Positions 1 through 6,299 of a stretch of DNA of 9,944 bases are shown in pieces (positions within the stretch are counted from its first letter, which is position 1; the number at the start of each line of letters is the position of its first letter). The notes below the pieces were generated by a model, which had not been told where the DNA came from, made no database searches, and worked only from the letters and a program-made list of their open reading frames with translations. This DNA is from Acidimicrobiia bacterium (GTDB lineage Bacteria; Actinomycetota; Acidimicrobiia; Spongiisociales; ZC4RG35). Location: contig JAOUGY010000127.1 of assembly GCA_029865445.1 (NCBI GenBank), positions 1 to 9,944 on the forward strand, given 5' to 3'. The position numbers and the translations under genes are program-made.

Positions 1-567
1 GAGCCGTTCACCCACGTCGAGCTGGTGCTGTTCGAGGGACGTAACCTCGACACGATCACGCAGGTGGAGGTGGTGGAGGCCTTCCCGAGGCTCCGTTCCG
101 ATCTGGACAAGGTCACGGCCGCGTCCACGATGGTCGAGGCCGCGGACGCCGTAGCCCAAGAGAACGAGTCGTCGATGGCACTCTTCGACCTCCTCCGATC
201 CGGACTCTCGGCGCTGGAAGACGGAGCCGGGGGAGCCGATCTGGTGAGCGCGTTTCTGCTGCAGTTGGCGGGAGTGGTGGGTGTCGCCCCGGCCCTCGAG
301 CATTGTGCGGCATGCGGCCGGCCGGAGTTCCTGACACGGTTCAGTTTTGAGGCAGGTGGCGTCATGTGTGACGACTGCAGGGAGAGCGGCGGCGTCCGTC
401 TCCGCAGCGGACTCGTGGAGTATCTGGCTGCATTGGCTCGGGCCGACCTCGCCTCGCTCCCCGCCACCGACGCTTCGTTCTCGGGCGAGGCGATGGGCGT
501 GGCGAGAAGGTTTGTCGAACACCATCTGGATCGTCGGCTGGCGAGCCTGGCAGCACTGGATTCGTGA
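1..567 (+). CDS. recO: DNA repair protein RecO, 3' part (5' end outside window)
   Basis: The reading frame is open from base 1, so the gene begins upstream; 188 C-terminal codons are visible. RecO binds single-stranded DNA and works with RecR to load RecA in the RecFOR recombinational repair pathway in the cytoplasm. The visible part is the helical C-terminal domain with a four-cysteine zinc-finger-like motif: CAAC with cysteine codons at 304 and 313, and CDDC with cysteine codons at 367 and 376. This arrangement is typical of RecO proteins that keep the metal site. The upstream segment reading LVLFEGRNLDTITQVEVVEAF matches the junction after the N-terminal OB fold (the stretch around VEVVEAF is characteristic). 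The stop codon overlaps the start of uppS by one base (TGATG), so the two are probably co-transcribed and translationally coupled. The recO-uppS order is also found in mycobacteria, which supports the call. Confidence 0.88.
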   Translation, partial: EPFTHVELVLFEGRNLDTITQVEVVEAFPRLRSDLDKVTAASTMVEAADAVAQENESSMALFDLLRSGLSALEDGAGGADLVSAFLLQLAGVVGVAPALEHCAACGRPEFLTRFSFEAGGVMCDDCRESGGVRLRSGLVEYLAALARADLASLPATDASFSGEAMGVARRFVEHHLDRRLASLAALDS

Positions 568-1310
568 TGGATCTCAGCCGTCTCGATCGTTCCACTGTTC
601 CGCGCCATGTCGGGTTGATCCTCGACGGCAACGGTCGGTGGGCGAACGCTCGCGGTCTGCCTCGTATTGCGGGACACCAGGCCGGTGAGCTAGCCCTGTT
701 CGACGTGGTGCACGGGGCACTCGAGATCGGCATCGAGTGGCTGAGCGCCTACACGTTCTCGACCGAGAACTGGAACCGGGATCCCGACGAAGTGCAATTC
801 CTCATGTTTTTCAACCGTGATCTGCTGTTGCGCCGCCGTGATGAGTTGCATGACCTCGGGGTGCGGATCCGTTTCGCCGGTGATCTCACCGATCCCAGGA
901 TTCCGGACGAGAACAAGGCATACATGCAGGAGAGCGAGGCCCTGACGGCCGCCAACGCGCGTATGCACATGGTGTTCGTGTTCAACTACGGGAGCCGGTG
1001 GGAGCTCACCGAGGCGGCGAGACGGGTGGCGGCGGCCGCAGTCGCCGGCGACCTGGACCCGGACGCCCTCGATCAGGCGACGTTTGCGTCGTTCTTCTCG
1101 GTGCCGGAGATGCCGGATCTCGATTTGGTGATCCGATCGTCCGGTGAGCACCGGCTCTCGAACTACCTTCTGTGGCAGGCGGCGTACGCCGAATTCTCGT
1201 TCCCGGGAATCCTCTGGCCCGACTTCGGCCGGGAGGCACTGTTGGACTCCATCGTCGAGTATCAGCGTCGCGACCGCCGCTTCGGTGGTGCCATCGACCG
1301 GCCCACCTGA
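567..1310 (+). CDS. uppS: Isoprenyl transferase / undecaprenyl diphosphate synthase (UppS)
   Basis: This is a 247-residue cis-prenyltransferase, a normal length for the family. It condenses isopentenyl diphosphate onto an allylic diphosphate to make the long-chain lipid carrier for peptidoglycan and other wall polymers, at the inner face of the membrane. Family signatures are visible: DGNGRWA at 20-26 with the catalytic Asp20, His37 in the GHQAG stretch, FSTENW at 64-69, and the diphosphate-binding arginines Arg190 and Arg196 in RSSGEHRLSNYLLWQ followed by Glu209 in AYAE. The chosen ATG overlaps the recO stop as TGATG; a GTG three bases earlier is the only close alternative. No clear ribosome binding site precedes it, which fits translational coupling. 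Chain length of the product (decaprenyl or undecaprenyl) cannot be read from the sequence; actinobacteria often use decaprenyl carriers. Confidence 0.95.
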   Translation: MDLSRLDRSTVPRHVGLILDGNGRWANARGLPRIAGHQAGELALFDVVHGALEIGIEWLSAYTFSTENWNRDPDEVQFLMFFNRDLLLRRRDELHDLGVRIRFAGDLTDPRIPDENKAYMQESEALTAANARMHMVFVFNYGSRWELTEAARRVAAAAVAGDLDPDALDQATFASFFSVPEMPDLDLVIRSSGEHRLSNYLLWQAAYAEFSFPGILWPDFGREALLDSIVEYQRRDRRFGGAIDRPT

Positions 1311-1329
1311 CCCCACCCCCAGAAACCCG

Positions 1330-1400
1330 CCAACCCAGGGTTGGTTGCGTGGAAATCCACCTCCTCAACCCTGGGTTGGCTGCGTGGATTTCCACGCAAC
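1330..1400. repeat. Palindromic two-unit repeat between convergent genes
   Basis: Two copies of a unit of about 31-35 bases lie side by side. Unit one (1330-1360) is a CCAACCC-A-GGGTTGG palindrome followed by TTGCGTGGAAATCCAC. Unit two (1366-1400) is CAACCCTGGGTTGG followed by CTGCGTGGATTTCCACGCAAC. Because each sub-block is itself palindromic, the units match both directly and inverted: bases 1344-1360 are the exact reverse complement of 1384-1400 (17 bp), separated by 23 bases. The element sits in the gap between the plus-strand uppS and a minus-strand membrane-protein gene. It may serve as a two-way transcription stop or belong to a dispersed REP-like family. There is no T-run, so a standard intrinsic terminator is not shown. 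Confidence 0.75.
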
Positions 1401-1411
1401 TGGCCCGCGGT

Positions 1412-1984
1412 TCAACCGCTGATGCCCATCGCCATCACTCCGGCAGCGATCATGAACGCCACCGGCACCACCGTGAGCGTCTTCTTCACTTTCGATGGCA
1501 CGGGCGCCAGGTTGGGTGCCGTCACCACCGAGAAGGCCCAGGCCTCGAGCCCGATCATCGGCGCATACCACACAGAGGCGACGACCGCCTCGACGGTTGT
1601 GAGTCGCGTGTTGTCGAAGGCGACGTCGCGGAGAACAAGTCCCGAAAACACGATCGCCGCCGCGGCCGTGAGCCACCTGAGCCAGCGGGGGCGGGGGCGG
1701 CCGAATGCGACCGCCCCCGTGACCACAGCCGGCCACATCACCGCGCCACCCGCACCGAGCAGAGCGAGGCTCAGTGCCGTCAGCCTCCACCAGCCGACTC
1801 CGCCGCTCCGCCTGCGAGCCCGGGCAAGCCCGAGCAGCGCTCCAACCACCGTCGAAGCACCGACGATGAACAGGGTGCCCGACCAACTGAACTCCGGGCT
1901 CTCGGTGATGTAGCGCATCCACGCTCTCATCACCACACCCCATCCGGCTCCGGCCGCGGCTCCAATGACGATCGAACGAGGCAT
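1412..1984 (-). CDS. Polytopic membrane protein, unknown function
   Basis: I do not recognise the family. The 190-residue product is hydrophobic, with about five or six likely membrane segments near residues 4-23, 36-54, 68-94, 104-118, 131-154 and 170-187, broken by basic loops (RARRR at 55-59, GRPRPR at 95-100, KVKK at 165-168). No catalytic or metal motif stands out. The ATG at 1984 overlaps the stop codon of the upstream superoxide-dismutase-like gene as TGATG, the same coupling seen at recO-uppS, so I chose it. An in-frame ATG at 2005 (seven residues longer, weak AAGG upstream) is a real alternative that would overlap the neighbour by 22 bases. It is therefore very likely the second gene of a two-gene operon and shares the promoter upstream of 2478. 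Its partner is exported, so a role in the envelope is likely, but that is inference. Confidence 0.8.
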   Translation of the reverse strand: MPRSIVIGAAAGAGWGVVMRAWMRYITESPEFSWSGTLFIVGASTVVGALLGLARARRRSGGVGWWRLTALSLALLGAGGAVMWPAVVTGAVAFGRPRPRWLRWLTAAAAIVFSGLVLRDVAFDNTRLTTVEAVVASVWYAPMIGLEAWAFSVVTAPNLAPVPSKVKKTLTVVPVAFMIAAGVMAMGISG

Positions 1985-2478
1985 CAGAATTCCAGCGGCA
2001 GACATGCGAGCCTTGCCCCGGCCGCGCCGTCGGGGGCCGTCGGCAGGGCATGGATCACGATGGACCGGGCGGTTCCTTCCTCGATCGCGAATGGCACGAT
2101 CGCAGTGGCGTGGCCCGTGCCACCACCGGTCACGGTGAAGTCGAGCCACACTTCGGTTTCCGGCGACACGCCTCCGCCCGCGTTGTAGTGACCGAGAGCG
2201 GCCGCACCGTTCGCCTCGACGCACGGACCGACGTGGACGTGAGCCCCGAAGGTGGTCCCCGCCTCGGCCGAGATGTCCTTCACATTGATCACGACCACCG
2301 TCTGGCCTTCCGTGACCGTGGCCGATGCCACTGCCCACGCACCGTCGGTCGGGTTGGCGTTTCCGTTCAGATCGGTCAACGCCGCCTTCTGGAAGATTCC
2401 CGTTCCAGCCAGCGCCGGCATCCCCACTGCGACCACCATGAGTCCTACGAGGAGAACACACACATTCCTGAGTCGCAT
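1984..2478 (-). CDS. Secreted superoxide dismutase family protein (SodC-like, copper site only)
   Basis: The product has 164 residues. An N-terminal signal peptide (MRLRN, hydrophobic core, ALA at 22-24) predicts export with cleavage after Ala24. The mature part resembles Cu/Zn superoxide dismutase: His80 and His82 in GAHVHVGPC, His97 in LGHYN, and His143 in SIVIHA match the four copper ligands. Cys86 and Cys159 match the conserved disulfide, and Arg156 in AGARLAC matches the active-site arginine. The loop that normally carries the zinc ligands is shortened to about a dozen residues after His97 (GGGVSPETEVWLDF) and lacks further histidines, so a zinc site is not expected. Superoxide dismutation outside the membrane is the likely reaction; copper binding without dismutation is the alternative. 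The ATG follows a strong AAGGAG with a six-base gap. It is transcribed from a promoter motif identical to that of the divergent sigma-factor gene. Confidence 0.85.
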   Translation of the reverse strand: MRLRNVCVLLVGLMVVAVGMPALAGTGIFQKAALTDLNGNANPTDGAWAVASATVTEGQTVVVINVKDISAEAGTTFGAHVHVGPCVEANGAAALGHYNAGGGVSPETEVWLDFTVTGGGTGHATAIVPFAIEEGTARSIVIHALPTAPDGAAGARLACLPLEF

Positions 2479-2508
2479 CTCACACTCCTTCCACGGCTTG
2501 CGACATCC

Positions 2509-2540
2509 GACAGACGACGTCGCACGAAGAGTCGGGTGAC
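2509..2540 (-). promoter_or_regulatory. Putative ECF-sigma promoter of the SOD-like operon
   Basis: Read on the minus strand, GTCACCCGA (2540-2532), 15 bases, then CGTCTGTC (2516-2509). The CGTC core resembles the -10 element of many ECF promoters. The same two blocks with the same spacing lie in front of the divergent sigma gene. A start site a few bases beyond 2509 would give an untranslated leader of about 25 bases containing the AAGGAG site. Confidence 0.75.
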
Positions 2541-2563
2541 AGCCAGATTTCTTTTTTCTGCGC

Positions 2564-2595
2564 GTCACCCGAAGCCCGCTACGGATACGTCTGTC
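2564..2595 (+). promoter_or_regulatory. Putative autoregulated promoter of the ECF sigma gene
   Basis: GTCACCCGA (2564-2572), 15 bases, then CGTCTGTC (2588-2595), identical to the motif on the opposite strand at 2540-2509. The two -35 blocks face each other as an 8-bp inverted repeat around an AT-rich stretch (2546-2558, a run of mostly T) that could act as an upstream-promoter element for both. The -10 block ends only six bases before the sigma ATG, so the transcript is expected to be leaderless or almost so. Confidence 0.75.
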
Positions 2596-2601
2596 CGGTG
2601 G

Positions 2602-3159
2602 ATGACGCTTGCCTGGTTTGCGGAACAGCTCACCGCAGAGTCCACCCGCACCGCCTGGACGCGGGCGGACGTCGACGCGCTCGTGGGGCGACTGTTCCAT
2701 TCCGAGGCCACCAATCTGGTCCGGCTGGCGAGGTTCTTCACCGACGACACCGATGCGGCGGAGGACCTCGTGCAGGAGGCATTCATCCGGCTGGCGCGGT
2801 CCTTGCACCGCATCGATGACCTCGACCGGGTGACGGCCTACCTGCGGTCCATCGTTCTCAACCTGGCCCGGGATCACAACCGGCGGGGACTGGTCTCGCT
2901 CCGTCACCGGATGCGCATGACCTCTGAGACGGTGGCAGGTTCCGACGAGGAGTGGCAGGTCAAGGAGGATCAGCGGGTCGTGATCGAGGCCCTCCGTCGA
3001 CTGGCCCCCGGTCAGCGCAATTGCCTGGTGTTGCGGTACTACCTGGACCTGTCGAACCCCGAGATCGCTGAGACGCTCGGAGTGTCGATCAACACCGTGA
3101 AGACCCAGCTGCAGCGGGGCATGGCGGCGCTGGAACGAGAGCTGGAAGGTCGGGTATGA
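2602..3159 (+). CDS. ECF-type RNA polymerase sigma-70 family factor
   Basis: The product has 185 residues and the two-domain build of an ECF sigma factor. Region 2 spans roughly 30-97, with DLVQEAFIRL at 55-64 and a following helix that would contact the -10 element. Region 4 spans roughly 125-180, with LAPGQRNCLVLRYYLDLSN and the helix-turn-helix PEIAETLGVSINTVKTQLQ that reads the -35 element. The intervening region 3 of primary sigma factors is absent. The ATG at 2602 is used because there is no in-frame start between it and the -10 motif and no good ribosome binding site; extending the frame upstream would run into the divergent control region and the SOD-like gene. The stop overlaps the next gene by four bases (ATGA), as is usual for a sigma factor and its regulator. 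The repeated promoter motif suggests it activates itself and the divergent operon. The inducing signal is unknown. Confidence 0.92.
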   Translation: MTLAWFAEQLTAESTRTAWTRADVDALVGRLFHSEATNLVRLARFFTDDTDAAEDLVQEAFIRLARSLHRIDDLDRVTAYLRSIVLNLARDHNRRGLVSLRHRMRMTSETVAGSDEEWQVKEDQRVVIEALRRLAPGQRNCLVLRYYLDLSNPEIAETLGVSINTVKTQLQRGMAALERELEGRV

Positions 3160-3776
3160 CAACCCTCGAGCAACGTCTGTCCGCCGCCCTCCGGGCGGGT
3201 GCGGAGGCCACGACCCCCGCTCCCGATTTGTTCGCTCGGGTTCAGGGTTCGATCTCCGACGATGCTGCGAGGAGAAGACGGGCGGCTCGAGTCTTCGCCG
3301 TGGTCGGGCTGATCGCTGGAGCGTTGGTTTCGTTGGGTGCCGGAATGATGGTGAGAGTCGACGGGAGGTATGTGATGCCCTGGTGGGTTCTGGAACTGTT
3401 GACGACGATGGTCTTGGTGGGAATGGCGTTGTGGTTGGGCCCGTTCATCAAGAGATTCGGACGCGCCTATGCCGCCGACGTGTTCCGAGCGAACCCTCGA
3501 ACCGGAAAGTCGTTCATCGTGTTGACCGACATCGTGTACTACCTGATCTTCACGGCCTACATCCTGTTCACGGTCCAGTTCTCACCAGACGATGACTGGG
3601 GTTCGATGGTTGGTCCCGAGCAGGTCCAATTCAGCGTGGTCAAGGTGGGTGGGATTCTGCTCATCATCGGCGTGTTACACGGCCTCAACATCGTGCTCAT
3701 GCCCGTGCTGGGCCGGCTCTTCTCTCTCAACCGCAGGCTCGATGCCCTCAACAGGGATGAGGGTGTCGATGACTGA
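3156..3776 (+). CDS. Four-helix membrane protein, candidate anti-sigma factor
   Basis: The 206-residue product starts with a cytoplasmic segment of about 45 residues (LEQRLSAALRAGAE, then PDLFARVQGSI and a basic RRRRAAR) like the start of membrane-bound regulators encoded after ECF sigma genes. Likely membrane segments lie near 46-66, 76-97, 120-140 and 162-184. It lacks the HxxxCxxC zinc motif of classic anti-sigma factors, and four helices are more than the usual one. The ATG lies inside the sigma stop (ATGA), with GGAAGG a few bases upstream, so expression is coupled to the sigma factor. The proposed job is to hold the sigma factor at the membrane until an envelope signal arrives. This rests on position and the N-terminal resemblance, not on a recognised domain. 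It could equally be an effector membrane protein of the same regulon. Confidence 0.8.
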   Translation: MTTLEQRLSAALRAGAEATTPAPDLFARVQGSISDDAARRRRAARVFAVVGLIAGALVSLGAGMMVRVDGRYVMPWWVLELLTTMVLVGMALWLGPFIKRFGRAYAADVFRANPRTGKSFIVLTDIVYYLIFTAYILFTVQFSPDDDWGSMVGPEQVQFSVVKVGGILLIIGVLHGLNIVLMPVLGRLFSLNRRLDALNRDEGVDD

Positions 3777-4041
3777 AGAAAGGGGAGGGCTCGGATGGGA
3801 GACGTGGCTCGCTTTCGGAGTGCTGGCTTTGGCGGTTGGGACGGTCGGGTTCGTCGTGGTCGTCGGTGCGGGCGGCGAGCCGACGGCGGTGGTTAGACCG
3901 CAGGTGCTCTTCGAACCTCTACCTCCACTCGATGGATTGCGGGTGGTTGCAGGCACCGTGGTTGCCGCGGTCCTCATGGCCCTGGCCGGCAGGCTGATCC
4001 GGTCGACCGATTGGTCACAGCCCGGCTCGGAAGTCGACTAG
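3769..4041 (+). CDS. Small two-helix membrane protein, unknown function
   Basis: This 90-residue protein is not one I recognise. It has a short acidic start (MTEERGGLGWE), a first membrane segment at about 12-33, a proline-containing outer loop (EPTAVVRPQVLFEPLPPLDG), a second segment at about 58-77 and a short tail. The ATG at 3769 overlaps the end of the preceding gene by eight bases and has GAGGG upstream within that gene; an in-frame ATG at 3757 would add four residues. The overlap makes it the third gene of the sigma operon. A partner or modulator of the preceding membrane protein is a reasonable guess. The codon pattern (G/C at third positions) and the hydrophobic periodicity favour a real gene. 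Confidence 0.72.
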   Translation: MTEERGGLGWETWLAFGVLALAVGTVGFVVVVGAGGEPTAVVRPQVLFEPLPPLDGLRVVAGTVVAAVLMALAGRLIRSTDWSQPGSEVD

Positions 4042-4090
4042 CAATAGGGGGGCGGAGAGAAACCCGGGTGGCCACCGGTACCAGCGCCCC

Positions 4091-4096
4091 TACACT
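4091..4096 (+). promoter_or_regulatory. Possible -10 element for glyS
   Basis: TACACT fits the TANNNT pattern of actinobacterial primary-sigma -10 boxes and lies 29 bases before the glyS ATG, giving a leader of about 20 bases. The gap from 4042 to 4125 is the first non-coding stretch after the sigma operon, so a promoter is expected here. No convincing -35 hexamer is present 16-18 bases upstream. Confidence 0.35.
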
Positions 4097-4125
4097 GCCG
4101 CCTTTCCCCCAAAGCCAGGCGACTC

Positions 4126-5433
4126 ATGACCGTTTCTCTCGACACCATCTCGACACTTGCCCAGCACCGCGGGTTCGTCTTCCAGTCTTCCCAGATCTAC
4201 GGCGGCACCCGATCCGCGTACGACTACGGCCCACTCGGTGTGGAAATGCTCCGCAACGTCAAAGACTCCTGGTGGCGGTCGATGGTCCAGGAACGGGGCG
4301 ATGTCGTCGGTCTGGACTCGGCGATCATCCAGGCTCGCAAGGTGTGGCAGGCATCAGGGCACGAGTCGGTCTTCACCGATCCGATGGTCGAGTGCACCAA
4401 CTGCAATGCCCGGCTGCGGGTCGACAAGCTCGAAGATCCCGACCAATGCCCGAACTGCGGCAAACGTGGGACGTTCAGCGAGCCACGTCAGTTCAACCTC
4501 ATGTTCAAGACCCACACTGGTCCCATCGAGTCCGACGAGAACATGGTGTACCTACGCCCGGAGACCGCCCAGGGCATCTTCATCAACTTCGAGAACGTGC
4601 GGCGGTCGGCCCGGCTCAAGCTGCCGTTCGGGATCGCCCAGGTGGGGAAGTCGTTCCGCAACGAGATCACGCCGGGTCAGTTCGTGTTCCGGACCCGGGA
4701 GTTCGAGCAGATGGAGATGGAGTTCTTCTGTCACCCGTCGGAGTCGAACCAATGGTTCGAGCACTGGGTGGACGCCCGCCATCGTTGGTACACCGATCTC
4801 GGCATGAACCCGGACAACCTGCGCATCCGTCCTCACGACGCCGACGAGCTGAGCCACTACTCGACGGGAACCGTGGACGTCGAATACTTGTTCCCGTGGG
4901 GCTGGGATGAGCTGGAGGGTATCGCCAATCGGACCGACTTCGACCTCAAACAACACATCGAGTGGTCGGGGGAGGATCTGAGCTACTTCGATCCGGAGAC
5001 GAACGACCGGTTCCTTCCGCACGTGATCGAACCCGCCGCCGGTGCCACCCGCACGACGTTTGCGTTCCTCATCGACGGCTACGACGAAGAGACCCTGGCC
5101 AGCGGCGACAAACGGACGGTGCTGCGGCTCCATCACCGCCTCGCCCCGTTCAAGCTCGCCGTATTGCCGCTGTCCAAGAAGCCGGAACTCGTCGAACCAT
5201 GCGAGAAGATCGCAGCAGAGCTCCGCAAACGGTGGATGCTCGAGATGGACGTTACCCAGAACATCGGCAAGCGATATCGCCGTCAGGACGAGATCGGTAC
5301 GCCGTACTGCATCACGTTCGACTTCGACTCGATCGACGATCACGCCGTCACTGTCCGTGACCGGGATTCGATGGCTCAGGATCGGGTGTCCGTGGATCGG
5401 CTGGTCGACTATCTCGCCGACCGACTGGATTGA
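4126..5433 (+). CDS. glyS: Glycyl-tRNA synthetase, dimeric type
   Basis: This 435-residue class II synthetase charges tRNA-Gly with glycine in the cytoplasm. It is the single-chain alpha2 type rather than the alpha2beta2 type of many Gram-negative bacteria. Visible features are the start FVFQSSQIYGGTRSAYDYGPLG, typical of this type (motif around YGG and DYGPLG), and a zinc-finger insertion with Cys90, Cys93, Cys108 and Cys111. Class II motif 2 includes FRNE at 177-180 and REFEQMEMEFF at 191-201, and motif 3 lies around Glu302 and Arg309 (EPAAGATR). The C-terminal anticodon-binding domain carries GKRYRRQDEIGTPYCITFD and DRDSMAQDRV. Motif 3 reads GATRTT where mycobacterial enzymes have a GLDR-type sequence; the arginine is kept, so activity is expected. 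The gene stands alone, with non-coding gaps on both sides. No strong ribosome binding site precedes the ATG. Confidence 0.97.
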   Translation: MTVSLDTISTLAQHRGFVFQSSQIYGGTRSAYDYGPLGVEMLRNVKDSWWRSMVQERGDVVGLDSAIIQARKVWQASGHESVFTDPMVECTNCNARLRVDKLEDPDQCPNCGKRGTFSEPRQFNLMFKTHTGPIESDENMVYLRPETAQGIFINFENVRRSARLKLPFGIAQVGKSFRNEITPGQFVFRTREFEQMEMEFFCHPSESNQWFEHWVDARHRWYTDLGMNPDNLRIRPHDADELSHYSTGTVDVEYLFPWGWDELEGIANRTDFDLKQHIEWSGEDLSYFDPETNDRFLPHVIEPAAGATRTTFAFLIDGYDEETLASGDKRTVLRLHHRLAPFKLAVLPLSKKPELVEPCEKIAAELRKRWMLEMDVTQNIGKRYRRQDEIGTPYCITFDFDSIDDHAVTVRDRDSMAQDRVSVDRLVDYLADRLD

Positions 5434-5494
5434 TGCTTTAGAACCCGCTTAGGCGTCGGTGCGTACTGTCCGGCAGGTCTCGAGGAAGGTCGGT

Positions 5495-6271
5495 ATGAAG
5501 AAGACAGCTCTGATCATCGCGGCCGTCGTTGTGGCTGCAGTTGCAGCCGCGGCGGTCTGGTGGTTCACATCCACAGACATCGACGACCCGGTCGAGGTGA
5601 CGGCGCCAACCCTCCCCCCTGACACGACGCCGGAGACCACGGCGCCGGCGACGGCCACCACTCTGGCATCGTCCAATTCCACCGAGGTGCCTGACACGAC
5701 GGCTGTACCTGATACCACGGTGGCGATCGCGGCCGGGCCTGTCACCTTCGAACTGATGGATGCGTCTCTGGTGACGTTCGAGATCGACGAGGTGCTCAAC
5801 GGATCGGACAAGCGGGTGGTGGCGACGAACCCCGAAGTGGCGGCCCAAATCCGGGTCGACCCGTCGGATCTGGCTTCCGCCGAGATCGGGACGGTCGTCA
5901 TCGGCGCTCAGACCTTCGAGACCGACTCGAACAACCGCAACCGCGCCATCCGAGGTCCCATCCTCGACTCGAACGATTTCCCGACGATCCAGTTCGTGCC
6001 CACCGCAGTCGAAGGCCTGTCAGGTGCGGCCGCGGTGGGTGACCTCCTCGAGTTCACCATCACCGGCGACCTCACGATTCGGGACATCACCCAGCCCGTC
6101 ACCTTCACGGTGTCGGCGGCCCTCACCGATGCCGCCACCATCGAAGGCACGGCGGAGGCGACCGTTTCCAGGGACGCCTTCGGTCTGACGATCCCGTCGG
6201 TGGCGGCTGTCGCCAGCGTCGAGGATGAGGTGCTTCTGAAGATCGATTTTGTGGCCGGTGCGGTCGGATAG
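5495..6271 (+). CDS. Membrane-anchored YceI-like domain protein
   Basis: The product has 258 residues. A single N-terminal membrane helix (about 4-24) has no lipobox cysteine, so it is a signal anchor or signal peptide. A Thr/Pro/Asp-rich linker (about 28-80) contains the repeated PDTT motif. From about 82 to the end it resembles the YceI family, a lipocalin-like beta barrel that in known members binds polyisoprenoids or amphiphiles. Supporting stretches are TFELMDASLVTFEI, a region near NRAIRGPILDSNDFPTIQF like the YceI RD.L.S.DF..P.I.F pattern, then GDLTIRDITQPVTF. The ATG at 5495 is chosen because GAGGAAGG (5482-5489) lies five bases upstream and a hydrophobic signal follows. An upstream GTG at 5459 would place 12 non-hydrophobic residues ahead of it. 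The domain would face the outside. The ligand is unknown; the nearby uppS makes an isoprenoid carrier tempting but proves nothing. Confidence 0.82.
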   Translation: MKKTALIIAAVVVAAVAAAAVWWFTSTDIDDPVEVTAPTLPPDTTPETTAPATATTLASSNSTEVPDTTAVPDTTVAIAAGPVTFELMDASLVTFEIDEVLNGSDKRVVATNPEVAAQIRVDPSDLASAEIGTVVIGAQTFETDSNNRNRAIRGPILDSNDFPTIQFVPTAVEGLSGAAAVGDLLEFTITGDLTIRDITQPVTFTVSAALTDAATIEGTAEATVSRDAFGLTIPSVAAVASVEDEVLLKIDFVAGAVG

Positions 6272-6299
6272 TCCGGATCCACGCCGCGTCGACCCTGCA

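Noticed and set aside
690..1316. Long open frame on the minus strand opposite uppS
   Set aside because: It lies wholly antisense to a clear uppS, has an arginine/histidine-rich composition typical of shadow frames in GC-rich DNA, and shows no known motif.
1172..2188. Plus-strand open frame running from uppS through the repeat and over the minus-strand membrane gene
   Set aside because: It crosses three unrelated elements, is very rich in Arg, His and Pro, and conflicts with better-supported genes on the other strand.
2006..2461. Upstream extension of the minus-strand membrane protein frame
   Set aside because: The added residues are arginine/glycine-rich and overlap the SOD-like gene in another frame; the hydrophobic protein begins at 2005 or 1984.
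2050..2601. Upstream extension of the sigma-factor frame
   Set aside because: It would overlap the whole SOD-like gene and the promoter pair; only the part from 2602 resembles a sigma factor.
4552..5343. Minus-strand open frame of 263 codons inside glyS
   Set aside because: It is antisense to a complete synthetase with all catalytic motifs; its composition is that of a shadow frame.
5441..5469. GAACCC and CGTACTG before the YceI-family gene as another target of the ECF sigma factor
   Set aside because: CGTACTGTC differs from CGTCTGTC by an inserted base and no GTCACCC block lies at the right distance, so it does not match the repeated motif.
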